DNA of 64,000 nt from Garcia nutans (lineage: Eukaryota > Streptophyta > Magnoliopsida > Malpighiales > Euphorbiaceae), in the NCBI GenBank assembly GCA_947685225.1, contig CANTUV010000031.1, positions 69,545,001-69,609,000 of the forward strand. Reading direction: 5' to 3'. The translations under genes and the position numbers were made by a program. The notes beneath the pieces were generated by a model. The model saw only the letters and a program-made list of their open reading frames with translations. It was not told where the DNA came from and ran no database searches. This document shows positions 1 to 11,900 of this stretch, in pieces. How positions within the stretch are numbered: position 1 is the stretch's first letter; the number at the start of each line of letters is the position of its first letter.

Positions 1-10
1 ATAACCCTCA
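1..10 (-). repeat. 3' LTR of the copia element, terminal 10 bases only
   Basis: ATAACCCTCA is identical to the last ten bases of the LTR at 4608-5073. Directly next to it (11-30) the minus strand reads AAGGTGGAGATATG, a polypurine tract of the kind that primes plus-strand synthesis beside copia 3' LTRs. Confidence 0.8.
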
Positions 11-91
11 CATATCTCCACCTTGACTCTAAACTTCTAGTTTGGAAAGACATTCGGAGTCATCCTCGTGTAATCACCAGTTTCAAGTGCA

Positions 92-3000
92 TCATCTTTT
101 TGAAACTCCAAGCATGCCAAGGGCATCCTGAAATTTTGCAACAGAAACAACTTTAGTAAAAATGTCAGCAGGATTTTCTAAAGTAGCAATTTTTGTAACA
201 GATATATCTCCTTTAGAAATCACATCTCTAATAAAATGTAACCTGATATCAATATGTTTTGTTCTTTCATGGTATACACTGTTTTTAGACAAGTGTATAG
301 CACTTTGTGAATCACAAAACACATTAGTCTTACCTTGTTGAAAACCCAATTCTGATAAAATACCTCTAAGCCATATGGCTTCTTTGATAGCTTCTGTTAA
401 TGCTATATATTCAGCCTCTGTTGTAGACAAAGCCACAACATGCTGAAGGCTACACTTCCAACTCACAATATTATTACCAAAAACAAAACAAAAACCAGTA
501 ATTGATCTTCTTTTATCAAGGTCAGCAGCAAAATCAGAATCACAATAACCAATAAGATCAAATTCATCATTAACAGATTGTTTAAACAACAAGCCAACAG
601 AATTAGACCCTTTTAGATATCTAGCTAACCATTTAACAGCATGCCAGTGTTCTTTATTTGGATTTGACATAAATCTACTTACAAGACTAACAGCATAGGC
701 TATGTCTGGTCTAGTACAGACCATGGCATACATCATACTTCCTACTACATTTTGATATGGTATATTACTCATGTACTCTGTTTCAGATAGTGTTGCAGGT
801 TTTGAACTGGAGCTTAACTTGAATTGAGCTCCAATAGGAGTTGAAACATCTCTACTTTTATTTAAATCAAAATGTTCAAGAAATTTGATCACATAATTCT
901 TTTGATTTAAAAACAGTATACCCCTATTTTTATCTCTTTCAATGTTCATACCAAGAATTCTTTTGGCTGGACCTAAATCTTTCATATCAAATTCACTGCT
1001 TAACACAGATTTCAATTTGTTTATTTCATTCAAACTCTTACAGGCAATTAACATATCATCTACATATAGTAGAAGATAAATGTACACATTATCAGGCAGT
1101 ACAGAGTAATACACACAAGGATCAAAGTGACTTCTCTTAAAATTTTTTCTAAGCATAAAATCATCAAACCTTTTGTACCACTGCCTAGGTGCTTGTTTTA
1201 AACCATACAGTGACTTTTGCAACAAACACACACAATTTTCCTTACCAGTTTGAATGAAGCCAGGTGGCTGTGACATATACAGCTCCTCCTCCAGGTTTCC
1301 ATGGAGAAAGGCTGTTTTCACATCAAGTTGTTCAAGTTCCAGATTTAACAAAACAGTGATAGACAATAACAGCCTGATTGATACATGTTTAACAACAGGA
1401 CTAAATACTTCATGGAAATCAATACCCTCCCTTTGAGAGAACCCCTTAGCTACAACTCTAGCCTTAAATCTCTCTCTCTCTACCCCAGGTATAGCAGGCT
1501 TTTTTCTAAAAATCCATTTACAGCTAATAACCTTTTTATTTGAGGGTTTGGGTACTAACCTCCATGTTTTATTTTTCAATAAAGAAGACATTTCTTCTTC
1601 CATAGCTTTATACCACTGTTTGCTGCAACTGCTATTCATAGCTTCCTCATAGCTTAAAGGTTCACCTCCTTCTAACTCTGCAACAGATACTAAAGCAGAT
1701 GCAATTAATTCAGAGTTCATCACATTCAAGGTATAATCATCAAACCTGATTGGTCTCCTGATTTGCCTTCTTGGCCTGTCTCTTGTCAACATATAGTCAT
1801 CATGTTCTATTCCAGGTTCCACTTCTTGATTAGAACCATCATATTGAATATTCTGCTCTGCTTCAGTACCTATATGAATGTCTTCAGCTTGAGGTAGTTC
1901 ATTCTGATCAGTTTGTTTAAAACTGTCAAGCTCCACCTCAAGAGTAGACTTATTTGTCTGAATATCAGACTTATAATCCTGCAGGTTAGTTCTAGGAAAT
2001 TCAGATTCATTGAAAACAACATTTCTACTCACAACAACCTTTTTGTCATCAGGTATCCAGAATTTATAGCCTTTAATGCCAGGAGGATAGCCAATAAACA
2101 CACATTTCTTAGCTCTAGGTTCTAGTTTACTAGCTGTGTTGTGGATATATGCTATGCAGCCAAAGACTCTTAAGTGAGTATACACAATTGGTCTATTATT
2201 CCAGATCTCATTAGGACACTTTAATTTCAAAGCAGAAGAGGGAGACCTATTTATTATATAACAAGCAGTCTGAGCTGCTTCAGCCCAAAATTTTGAGCTC
2301 AAACCTGATTCAAAGAGCATACATCTTACTTTGTCTAAGATAGTTCTATTGTATCTCTCAGCTACTCCATTCTGCTGTGGAGTATATGTGCAAGTTCTAT
2401 GTCTAAGAATTCCATTTTCTGTACAGAAGTCATTAAACTGTTTATTAATGAATTCTAGTCCATTATCGGTTCTCAATGCTTTAATTTTCTTATTCTTTTG
2501 ATTTTCAACAAACAATTTCCATTCATAGAATTTTTCAAACACATCATTCTTATTTTTAAGAAAATAAATCCATATTTTCCTTGAAAAATCATCAATGAAT
2601 GTTATAAAGTATTGAGATGCAGATAATGATAATGGCACAAAACTGGAACCCCATAGATCACTGTGTATGTAGTCAAGACATTCAGTTGATTTATACAATG
2701 AAGAACTAAAGCTTTGTTTATGCAATTTTCCCATTACACAGCTTTCACATACATCAGGTTTATTAAAATCAGTTAATTCCAGATTCCCTTTTTTACTTAA
2801 GTGTTTTAAGGTTTTATAACCTATATGTCCTAACCTTTTATGCCATAGAACAGTGGAATCAGTATTAGAAATTACATTTCCAGCAATGTCAGACTCAACA
2901 GTTCCATCAAGATGATAAAGACTGTTAAGTCTTAAACCTTTTATGACACATCTATCATTCTTATATACACACAGAACACCATCTTTAGCAGTGTGAGGAA

Positions 3001-4165
3001 AGCCTTTTTCTTCTAAGTATCCTAAGGAAATTAAGTTTCTTTTGAGATCAGGTATATGTCTTACTTGATCTAGTTCAACTAATTTCCCATTCCACATTCT
3101 AAATCTAATGGTTCCTATTCCTTCTATTTTACAAGATGAATCATTTCCCATCAAAACATTTGAGCCATCTAACTTCTGATATTTATAAAACCACGTTTTA
3201 TTGGGAGTCATATGAAAGGAACAAGCTGAATCTAAAATCCAGTTATTAGGGTTTCTAGTTGTACTAACAGTGAGTGCTTCAATATCATCAACCTCTGTTG
3301 ATGTATTCACAGCACCTGACTCAGAATTCTTTTGTTCAATTTTCTTTAATCTTTCCCTACAATATTTTCTTATATGACCCTTTCTTTTACAATAATAACA
3401 AGTCCTATCAGACTTAGATGAGTTCATATTGTTTTGATTATTATTATTAGTATTAGAAGAACCACTTGACTGTTGGGTTTGACTGTTATTGTAGACTTTA
3501 ATTTTGTTATTCTTTTTCTTATTTCTTGATTTCTCTTTAACATACAAACCCTCTGCATTGCTACTATTTTTACTAACTATTTTATTTTCCATTTCTCTTA
3601 GTTTCAATGCATTCATTACATCTTCTAACCCTAATCTGTCTCTACCATATTTCAATGCATCTTTTACATTCTTATAATTATCAGGGATAGAATTTAACAA
3701 TATTATAGTCTGGTTTTCCTCACTTAGGCTCTCTCCTGTGTTAGACAGATCTAAAACCAATTTTTGAAAACAGTCACAATTTTCATCAACAGTTTTAGAA
3801 ACATCCATTTTAAAACTAAACAGTTGTTCTTTTAAGAATGCAATCCTAGACACTGACCTCACAGTATACAACTCATTTAACTTTGCCCACAACTCAGGAG
3901 CAGTGTATTTACCTCTGACTTTCCGAAGTACCCCATCGGAAAGATTCAATATTATTGTACTGTAGGCAAGATCCATGAGATCTTGCTTTTCATCATCCTT
4001 AAGGCTCTCTGGAAGAGCCTGTAAGCCATCAAGTGCACGTTTGCACTTTTGTTGCACCAAGATTGCAGTCATTTTCTCCTTCCAGATGGTAAAGTCCCCT
4101 TTTCCATCGAATTTCTCGACGTTGATCTTAGCGATCGACATCGGTTCCTCAATCTTTGATTTCAC
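92..4165 (-). CDS. Gag-Pol polyprotein of Ty1/copia element (1357 aa)
   Basis: A single open frame has all copia domains in order. Residues ~10-200 are a UBN2-type Gag. A CCHC zinc knuckle (CYYCKRKGHIRKYC) is at ~255-270. The protease motif is WILDSACSFHM (~310). A GAG-pre-integrase HHCC zinc region (LWHKRLGHIG...CESC) is at ~440-480. The integrase core carries D (IHSDLWG, ~503), D (RTDNGLEF, ~565) and E (GVAERYNR, ~603). Reverse transcriptase has LDVKTAFLHG and the catalytic YVDD (~1035). RNase H has CDSDFAAD, TTEAEYIAL and FCDSQSAI. Length and order are normal for copia (integrase before RT). Translation may start at Met1 or at Met9 (MSIAKINVEKF), where family similarity begins. No stop or frameshift is seen, so catalysis looks intact. 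Confidence 0.95.
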   Translation of the reverse strand: MKSKIEEPMSIAKINVEKFDGKGDFTIWKEKMTAILVQQKCKRALDGLQALPESLKDDEKQDLMDLAYSTIILNLSDGVLRKVRGKYTAPELWAKLNELYTVRSVSRIAFLKEQLFSFKMDVSKTVDENCDCFQKLVLDLSNTGESLSEENQTIILLNSIPDNYKNVKDALKYGRDRLGLEDVMNALKLREMENKIVSKNSSNAEGLYVKEKSRNKKKNNKIKVYNNSQTQQSSGSSNTNNNNQNNMNSSKSDRTCYYCKRKGHIRKYCRERLKKIEQKNSESGAVNTSTEVDDIEALTVSTTRNPNNWILDSACSFHMTPNKTWFYKYQKLDGSNVLMGNDSSCKIEGIGTIRFRMWNGKLVELDQVRHIPDLKRNLISLGYLEEKGFPHTAKDGVLCVYKNDRCVIKGLRLNSLYHLDGTVESDIAGNVISNTDSTVLWHKRLGHIGYKTLKHLSKKGNLELTDFNKPDVCESCVMGKLHKQSFSSSLYKSTECLDYIHSDLWGSSFVPLSLSASQYFITFIDDFSRKIWIYFLKNKNDVFEKFYEWKLFVENQKNKKIKALRTDNGLEFINKQFNDFCTENGILRHRTCTYTPQQNGVAERYNRTILDKVRCMLFESGLSSKFWAEAAQTACYIINRSPSSALKLKCPNEIWNNRPIVYTHLRVFGCIAYIHNTASKLEPRAKKCVFIGYPPGIKGYKFWIPDDKKVVVSRNVVFNESEFPRTNLQDYKSDIQTNKSTLEVELDSFKQTDQNELPQAEDIHIGTEAEQNIQYDGSNQEVEPGIEHDDYMLTRDRPRRQIRRPIRFDDYTLNVMNSELIASALVSVAELEGGEPLSYEEAMNSSCSKQWYKAMEEEMSSLLKNKTWRLVPKPSNKKVISCKWIFRKKPAIPGVERERFKARVVAKGFSQREGIDFHEVFSPVVKHVSIRLLLSITVLLNLELEQLDVKTAFLHGNLEEELYMSQPPGFIQTGKENCVCLLQKSLYGLKQAPRQWYKRFDDFMLRKNFKRSHFDPCVYYSVLPDNVYIYLLLYVDDMLIACKSLNEINKLKSVLSSEFDMKDLGPAKRILGMNIERDKNRGILFLNQKNYVIKFLEHFDLNKSRDVSTPIGAQFKLSSSSKPATLSETEYMSNIPYQNVVGSMMYAMVCTRPDIAYAVSLVSRFMSNPNKEHWHAVKWLARYLKGSNSVGLLFKQSVNDEFDLIGYCDSDFAADLDKRRSITGFCFVFGNNIVSWKCSLQHVVALSTTEAEYIALTEAIKEAIWLRGILSELGFQQGKTNVFCDSQSAIHLSKNSVYHERTKHIDIRLHFIRDVISKGDISVTKIATLENPADIFTKVVSVAKFQDALGMLGVSKR

Positions 4166-4593
4166 CGATCAGATTGATACTTTCTGACTCCTTTATACCC
4201 AGATCCTGTCAAACAGAAACAGTCTTGACAGTACTAGACCTCACAGTAATAAAAAAATCACAAAAAAAAAACAAAGAAAATCAATCTGAATAACAGAAAT
4301 CGAAGATGAAAGGACTAAATATTTGACTAGAGACAAAGACAGTTACCACCTTTGCCTGTTAGTCTTCTAGATCTAGGGTTTTGATGAACCAGATCGTCTT
4401 CTTCCCGATCTACAATCCTTCAGATCCTGTCAAACACAGAAAAAATACTCGACAATACCAGATCTAAAGATAAACTTAAAGAATCAAAGAAAGAAGAACC
4501 TGGAGAAACAACAAAACGTACAGATCTAAAGAAATAAGACAAGAAACGTTACCACCTTTCGATTTTCTGTTCGCTGTTGAGATCCAGAGCGTA
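4166..4593 (-). other. copia 5' leader with two tandem intron-like modules
   Basis: This is the untranslated leader between the primer-binding site and the gag start. It contains two copies of a module. Each begins with AAAG|GTGGTAAC and ends with TTTGACAG|GATCTG after a pyrimidine-rich stretch. In window coordinates the intron-like stretches are 4427-4555 (129 bp) and 4206-4349 (144 bp). Their ends have canonical GT and AG dinucleotides and sit at equivalent places in both copies. I infer, without proof, that the genomic RNA or a gag mRNA may be spliced here. Confidence 0.5.
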
Positions 4594-4605
4594 GCTCTGA
4601 TACCA
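4594..4605 (-). other. primer-binding site, initiator tRNA-Met type
   Basis: The minus strand reads TGGTATCAGAGC, the standard plant retroelement site complementary to the 3' end of initiator methionine tRNA. It is two bases inside the LTR boundary at 4608. Confidence 0.9.
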
Positions 4606-4607
4606 CT

Positions 4608-5073
4608 TGTTACGGATCTCTCAGAAAATAAGTTTAAAGAAGGAAAAACGAAAGACAAACAAACAAGCAAGAACACAGGATTTACTTGGTTCACTCTGAA
4701 CAAATCAGAGCTACATCCAAGGAGGAATCGTCCTCAGTCTTTCCACTAGAAACTTCAGAAATCAATACAGATATAAGAATCAATATACAGTTGCTCGATA
4801 AAAAGAAACAACTCTCTCAACCTCTCAATCTAACAAGAACAGAGAAGAAGAAGAACTCAGAAATCTGAAAAACCCTAGCAGAGAGAAAAGTTAACTCGCA
4901 GCAGCCAATTTCGAAAAATAGAAATTCGCACATTGACCTACTAATCTGAATAAAGAGAGTATTTATATAAGCTACAGATATAACCCTAATATCAAAACTC
5001 TGCGTTTTGATAGTAAATATAATCAGCTGCACTTCAGCCTGGGCTTGGGCTAAGTTTAGAGGCATAACCCTCA
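4608..5073 (-). repeat. 5' LTR of the copia element (466 bp)
   Basis: On the plus strand it begins TGTTACGGATC and ends ATAACCCTCA, so it has TG...CA termini. The inner boundary is fixed by the primer-binding site and the outer boundary by identity with window bases 1-10. Confidence 0.88.
4961..4969 (-). promoter_or_regulatory. putative TATA box in the copia LTR
   Basis: The minus strand reads TATATAAAT followed by ACTCTC, a good plant TATA box. It lies about 105 bases inside the LTR's outer end, so transcription would start near 4930-4940. This is inferred from sequence only. Confidence 0.5.
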
Positions 5074-5885
5074 CAAAATGTGACTGTTTTCACATACATA
5101 AGCTTTGGAAATGCCAATCCGGAAGATTATAATGACAACAGATTGGGTTAACTACATTCACATGACTCTAAAATGACAAGGTAGCACGATGAGTAAGGAT
5201 GTGTCTTACTAACTCAACTAGTTGATACCTGACTTGAACTCTATTACTTGCATATTTATCACAACTCATTGATTGTTTCATGATAACCAAACCCAATTTT
5301 ATAAAATATACAAATCCTGTGTCATGTCATCTGCTCTTTCCAAACCATCAATCTGTGTTCACTGTCTTACCAGCATATTTTTATGACTATTTAACAAGCT
5401 CATAATCAATCAACAACTGTTTCCTGCTCCAAATATAACTTGTTGCCTGTTACTTTTAATGCTATTAGAGAAAACACTGATTCTCATTAATTTCAGTGTG
5501 TTTATTTCTACAAATACAATAAGTATTTATACACCAAAAAAATGAAAAGCTAGCTATTATAATATAGTTCTACAGCTAGCCCACTAATCCTTATAACTAA
5601 TAGTTCCACTTATACAATTAGATAGCCAACTATTCTTTGTACAACTAATAACAACTAGCTATTGTCTGCCAACATTGCCTCATCCCAAATATACAAAACA
5701 AAATCAAAAGCTTAAATATTGTACAACTTGCAAATTTTTACACTGTAGTGGGAAGCATTGTCTTGAAATTTGGCCTCTGTAGATTACTTTAGATGACAGA
5801 TAACAAATGAAATCAAATCAAGGATAAAAAAAGGTGTCATTTAGCATTTTCTAGGCAATTCAAAAATACCTGTCCACTATATTAC
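5074..5885. other. non-coding stretch, probably NPC1 intron
   Basis: No exon, repeat terminus or RNA gene was recognised. It lies between the copia LTR and the most 3' recognisable NPC1 exon, directly after a good donor site (GAG|GTAATA on the minus strand), so it is most simply intron. The next expected NPC1 exon was looked for here and not found. Confidence 0.5.
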
Positions 5886-5951
5886 CTCATTCAAGAGAGA
5901 GTTTGAATCACACTGGCTGATGGAGCATAACTGGTTTGTATGTCTTGATTC
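5886..5951 (-). CDS. NPC1: NPC1-like exon 4 of the visible part
   Basis: The minus strand encodes ESRHTNQLCSISQCDSNSLL followed by NE, the cysteine-containing lumenal-loop segment that follows the 13404-13480 exon in NPC1 proteins. The donor is GAG|GTAATATAG. The acceptor is unclear: where CAG plus a serine codon would be expected, the sequence is CTCAACTTGGAATC. Either an AG nearer the exon (AAG|ACATAC) is used, which would drop three residues, or splicing is impaired. Confidence 0.8.
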
Positions 5952-8900
5952 CAAGTTGAGTTAAAAAGTCACCAGCATCAGACTAAAGTATCCAATAAAA
6001 CCGAAGTAAAATTATTGTATGCAATTTTTAGCCATTGAAAGAAGCAATATTCAAAATTTTTGGTGATTGAAGATGAATAATTTTCAAGTATTAAGGGTCA
6101 GATAAACCTCCACATGAATTTAAAAACAACTGCAGATTGTACATAACAGAAACAAACTGTTGCAACCGTTATCTAATAGTCATGGAATGGCCTATTGCAA
6201 TGCAAATATTTTTTTAAAAAAGTATGCAAAATGCATTGAACTGTTTGATATTAAGGGAGTTTAGTAAATTAAGAATTGCAAGTAAATAATGGGCGTAAAT
6301 ACATCAAATATTGACAGTGTTTTAAAATATTTCGTTTGTAATTACTTATTGGGCTTTCAGATGCTGCAAGAGATTCCTTTGTTTCTATATTTGCTTGTTT
6401 CCTGGAGAGATGAGAAGCGTTGGATTTGAAGCATGCTTAGGCTATTAGTTCACTCCTCTCATATTAGCTTTTTCAAGTTCTTAGTAATGGTCTAGTTCAC
6501 TTTCAGAAAATGCTACATGGGAGTTCCTTTTATGACATTAAAGCAATTATGAATTTTCAAAGATCATAAAGTCTAGTGGCTAAACATTGCACACAAATTT
6601 TTCTCAAAACAAAGCAAAGAAAATTAATATGCATGACAACCATGAATGCAACTAAATTGAAAACCAAATAATAATTCGATATATCTAGTAGTAAATAAAA
6701 CCATAGAAAATTCATTATCTAGAAAAGCCATTCCTTATCTACAACTCCACCATTGTTTCGACTAACAATTCCTAGGCACACAAATCAAAGTTTATTGGGA
6801 TCACTAGCTACTTGATGTTTTACTTGGAAATGGTTCCAATATCGAACACTTCATGTTCCATGTGATGGCACTAATGAATGCCTAGACAAAGGAATGTATA
6901 TATATTGCTTCAATAGGGGATGTACTTCTTTAGTTTCGATTCAAGACTCATAAAATTGTGCAAGGAACTACTATGGAGCATATTCAACCAATACATTTTC
7001 GCATTTTCTATCCTCATCAGGTTCCGGGTCTTCCATAATGAAAGCATTACGAATGTCCAATGTGCATTTGAATTTGCTTCTTAATATATTGGGACTCTTC
7101 ATCACAAAACTTTAAAAAAGGGAATTATAAGCCTCTTTCAAATAGAAACTAATTAAGTTCATGAAAAATCATACAAAGCTATAAAAATGCAACGATGAAC
7201 AAATAATTTGCTATACAATTGTTTCTTCATGCAATTTTTCACAAACTCAATCCTTCCTATTTGAAGGAGGCTTCCGATTCCCATTTCATTAAGTTCATGA
7301 TGGAGAATCATGAGTTTATGTTGAGAAGTTAATTGAAAAACAAACTGGACATCCCTAGGGCTTTCATTCAAGAAGATCATAAATACTTAAGGATTGAAAA
7401 TACAAATTTGTATCGATTGAATCCAACCCACAAGTGTTGTTTCGTACAATTTTACAAGATTGTCAAACAAAGACTAAAGTTGTACATCCCCCTCTTTCTA
7501 GGTAGTCATTAGTGCCATCACGCGTAATGTGAAGTGTTGGATGTTGAAGATGTTTCCATGTAAATAATTGAACAGTTGGTCAATCCTAATAAAATTCAAA
7601 TTACGTGCATAGGAATTGTTAATCAAAGCTACAATGAAGTTGAAAATAAGGGAATTTTAGGAGAAATTTTATTTTTATATGTATGTACAATGTGCAAAGT
7701 ATTTTATACACAAACTTATAGCCTAACTAGGGTAGTAACCAAATCTAGGAAATGTACATAGTAGTAGCTCAATCCAGGAATGCATGATATCTTAGGCTTT
7801 TACACATAACCTAGGAAGCTAGCTACAATCTTGTAAACACTCCTCTTCAAATTGTTCCGAAAATGTAACACAAGCCCAACTTGCAAACCAAGGTATGAGC
7901 CTGAAGTCACATGAAATATGCTCAAAAAACTATCTACCAATTTCTCCTTTATGAAATGTCCACTGATCTCTATGAAATGTCCATTGATCTCTGTGTGTTT
8001 CATCTTATCATGTTGAACTGGGATGTGAACTATAATGATAGCAGCTCCAATGTCACAAAACAAGGAAAAGCTTATGTTTGATGCATTTATGACTGTTTGG
8101 AAAGTGATTCCGCGTTGAACTACGTGAGTGGATATGGGACCTAGTAAAAACCAATTGGTTTTGTGCAATGGTATTTGTCTACTATACGCTCGTGTATGTA
8201 TGGGTCCATTGACTTTAATATGGTATTAGAGCCTCTTGCTGAACGGACTGGATCCTAGGGCTTATGATAAAGCCTCTGTTGTTGGACTATTGATGAGATG
8301 AAGATAGTCAGTCTGTGTAACACCCCTTCCCGACCTATAATAAGCCGAGGAGGAATGCTACATCAAGATACGAGCTCTGGTTATGTCAGCTTACTTAATG
8401 TTCCTTATAAAAATTTTTCAAAAAAAAAAAAAAATTTTGACGGAGTCTCCCTTAAAATTCTAGGTCCCAAGTGTCAACAAAACTGATTTTTCTTATATTT
8501 GAAAAAACATTTTGTTTCACAATTCAACTCAAGTACACTCCCAATAATCCACCCTTATAACCTCAACTACAATCCTGCAAGAAGAATTCACACTTCTATA
8601 TTCACAATCCAACTCAATTTAAAACCATACAGTTATTATACATTACTAGATTTATACATATAAATACTCTCTCGTCAGAAATACATCATAATTAAAATTT
8701 ATACATGTATGCATAACCCTCTAGTTGGTCTCGACAAACTTTACTCTTCTTGTGGCATAACAAAAGACTTCAAATCTTCCATCTAAATACCTGCGCGAAT
8801 AAACACCCGCGCTAAGCCCGAGAGCTTAGTAGTCCAAATATAAAATATAAACATATAGTATAGAAGTATTGATATGTAATGATACATCGATTCAATATAT

Positions 8901-11900
8901 AATTAGTTCTTATCATATCTTCTTTTCTTTTTAACTTTATCTTTAATATATCCTAGCTAATTTCATATAAGATGTATATATATATATAATATTATCACCA
9001 ACCCCAATGCATCACCAATACTCAAAACCAATATATTAATACCCCTACATTATATATATACCATACCAACCATTATTGCAATACACACATTACACATCAT
9101 ATCACTCATTATTGCAATACACAATCTACATATCATATAAATCATAAATCATATTTCCAATAAAGACAACCTTTATCATCAACCACAATTCATTTTCCTA
9201 TTACACTTAATAACATTATATTATTCACAATCCACCAAGCATAATTCATTATTAATACTCACAATCAATATTTCAATACTTGCATTTCACATTGACAATA
9301 AAGACAGACTCGAGCCCAAAACACTAATATGTTATTCAAAGTTCAGAGTTACTGCTTTGATCCATAATCACAATAATCAAGCCCGTAGGCAACATATATC
9401 ATATCTCTATCCATGGAGAGTGTAACAGACCCAGTCTCTTGGACCATCCACCCGACTAATCGAGAAGATCCTCAACCCGGCAAGACTGTTACTTTTCATA
9501 TATTTCACATTTATAATTCATATAGTGTAACAGACCCAGTCTCTTGGACCATCAACTCAACAACTTGAGGAGATCCTCAACCCGGCAAGACTGTTACATT
9601 TCATATGTTATAGGCATGTCGTCAAATCCAGAACTCTGAAAGTTGAATTAACATATTAGACACAACTCTTTTCATTTATATCTTTGTACATTTCTTTCTC
9701 AATTCATTTCATTTTCAAAACAGGCAACCATGCCTCAATTATAATTCATTTACATTCTCGTAGCCAACACAATGGCTTCACCTCTTATCATATTTCAATT
9801 CACGTTATAGCACTTCATCATTCAAGTATACATAAACAATTATATTGAGCATATATCTTAAATTCATCATCATATCATCAACATGTCTATTTATTTCATT
9901 TCAATCATTATTACCAACCACAATTACAATACATTTCATCATTTCTCAAAACACATTAGCACAATTCATCATTACAATATTTATCATAACAAATTGCATT
10001 GTACTTACCTATTTGAATGATCTTCATATCTTTCACATCATCCAATCATAACCTTAATCAAATTATATTGACAATATAGTAATTCACTTAACACATTTAC
10101 AAACAAATGTGTTAAGTCTTAATTCATGTAAATAAGTGCAATCATATAAACTTTGTACTTACCTTAAAACCAACTTACACCACTCTATACACCTACTCTT
10201 CCAAGAATCCTCAACACTTAGATTAGGGCAATTCAACCTCTTCACAACCTAATCCAAAAGGAATATTAGCAAAATGACCATATGAATAGTAAATTCTGGT
10301 TTTAGACTAAATTTTATCCTTATTTTGAAAATTTGTATAAAATAATATACTTTACTAAAAACTCTAAAATTTTTACAGAACTTAATTTTACATCTTAAAA
10401 TCATTCCTTTAAAATTTCAGATCAAACTGAACACAAAATCTTGGTCAAATAGTTCACCCAAACAGACTGCCCCAATTGCCCTGCATCCTGGCAGCAGTTC
10501 TAAACTTTGTGAATTCCATAAATTAAATTCAATCAACTTGGTTCCAAATTATTTTTCTCAAATACTAGACTCATTAAGCAACAACATATCCAAAATTCAA
10601 TTGAATATAATTTTTCTACATTTTATTAAAAATCCCGAAATATAGCTGTCTCAGTTAAGGTACCTGCTGGAACAGATCTAATAAAAATAATCTTTCTAAA
10701 CTCATAACCATTCCAAAATCGAATCAACATATTTTTCAGTCATTCTAGACTCATAGAGGCACAACATATCAAAAATTCACTTCAAGAACATTTTTCTAGA
10801 ATTAATTAAAAATCATACAAGTCACAGCCTTTACTAATTGTAAAACAGAAAAATATTCACTAAACACAACTCTTACTCTTCCATCACCAACACCAATTTA
10901 CTTCTCCTTTTCAAATCTATTTCAACTCTTCTCAACAAATTACAAACATACTTAATCATACTATTACTAAACATAACTCAATCCAAACACAACTTCAAAA
11001 AGAATCAAGGTAAACAAGAGAAAACTTACCAAGATGATAAAATTCCTTGAAATCCAACTTAGCTACTTGAAATCTCTCTCAACTTTGGAGCTTAAAATCA
11101 TCAAAACCTTTCTTTGTTCTTTTGTTTTTCTTTGCCAATGAAGGAGCCGGCCAACACAAGGAGAAGAAGAAGAAATGATGAAGAAAACACAAAGTCCACA
11201 TGCATTAAATACTCATCCAAAAGAAAATTACTATAATGCCCTCATCCATTTAACTAAACTTTTGTCACATATATACCCATATAGGTAATTTCACAAATCA
11301 CAAATAAAATATCTTCTTCCCTTGACCAAGCCCTTTGACCAACTTATATGTTATATATATCACCATATACACTACATATACACTTCTCTCTACACAATGC
11401 ATTCCTTCCAACTACACACATATACATTATTTTCTCAACTTCTATTATTCTCCAAATAAATCATACACAATTACCACTTATCAATCACACATTCAATTCA
11501 CTAATAACAATATTATCACAACTTCTAGGCACACTTAGGGATATTACAGTCTGGACCAAAAAGCTGAAGAAGAGATGTTAGTTGACCCATTTGTGAGCAA
11601 GTGTCAACTGGTCCGTTGATGTTGGGCTGGGCTAAGAGCTAGTTCATTTTCAATGGCTTCCAATTTGGATGTAGAAAAAATTCCTTGCTTCGTGCACATT
11701 CATCGTAGTTCATTTGGAATCTAATTGGGAATCTGCACACTCATTGCTTCGTACAATTTTTCATGAATTCAACTTTGATCCCCTTTCTAGAATTTCATTC
11801 CTACTTGAAGGAGGCTTTTGATTCCCATTTTCTAAAGTTTATGATGGATTGTCATGAGTTTAGGTCGTAAAGCGATTAATTTATTATTACTCGATGCGGA

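Larger units (their letters stand above)
1..5073 (-). mobile_element. Ty1/copia LTR retrotransposon, apparently autonomous
   Basis: The element reads on the minus strand. The 5' LTR is 4608-5073; then come a primer-binding site (4594-4605), a leader, one uninterrupted gag-pol frame (92-4165), a purine-rich tract (about 11-30) and the last 10 bases of the 3' LTR. Window bases 1-10 (ATAACCCTCA) equal 5064-5073, the other LTR's end, which proves that the left edge lies inside the second LTR. The complete frame and tidy termini suggest a recent, possibly mobile copy. The TSD cannot be tested because the left flank is outside the window. The element probably sits in an intron of the NPC1-like gene that runs on the same strand at 5886-13885. 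Confidence 0.93.
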
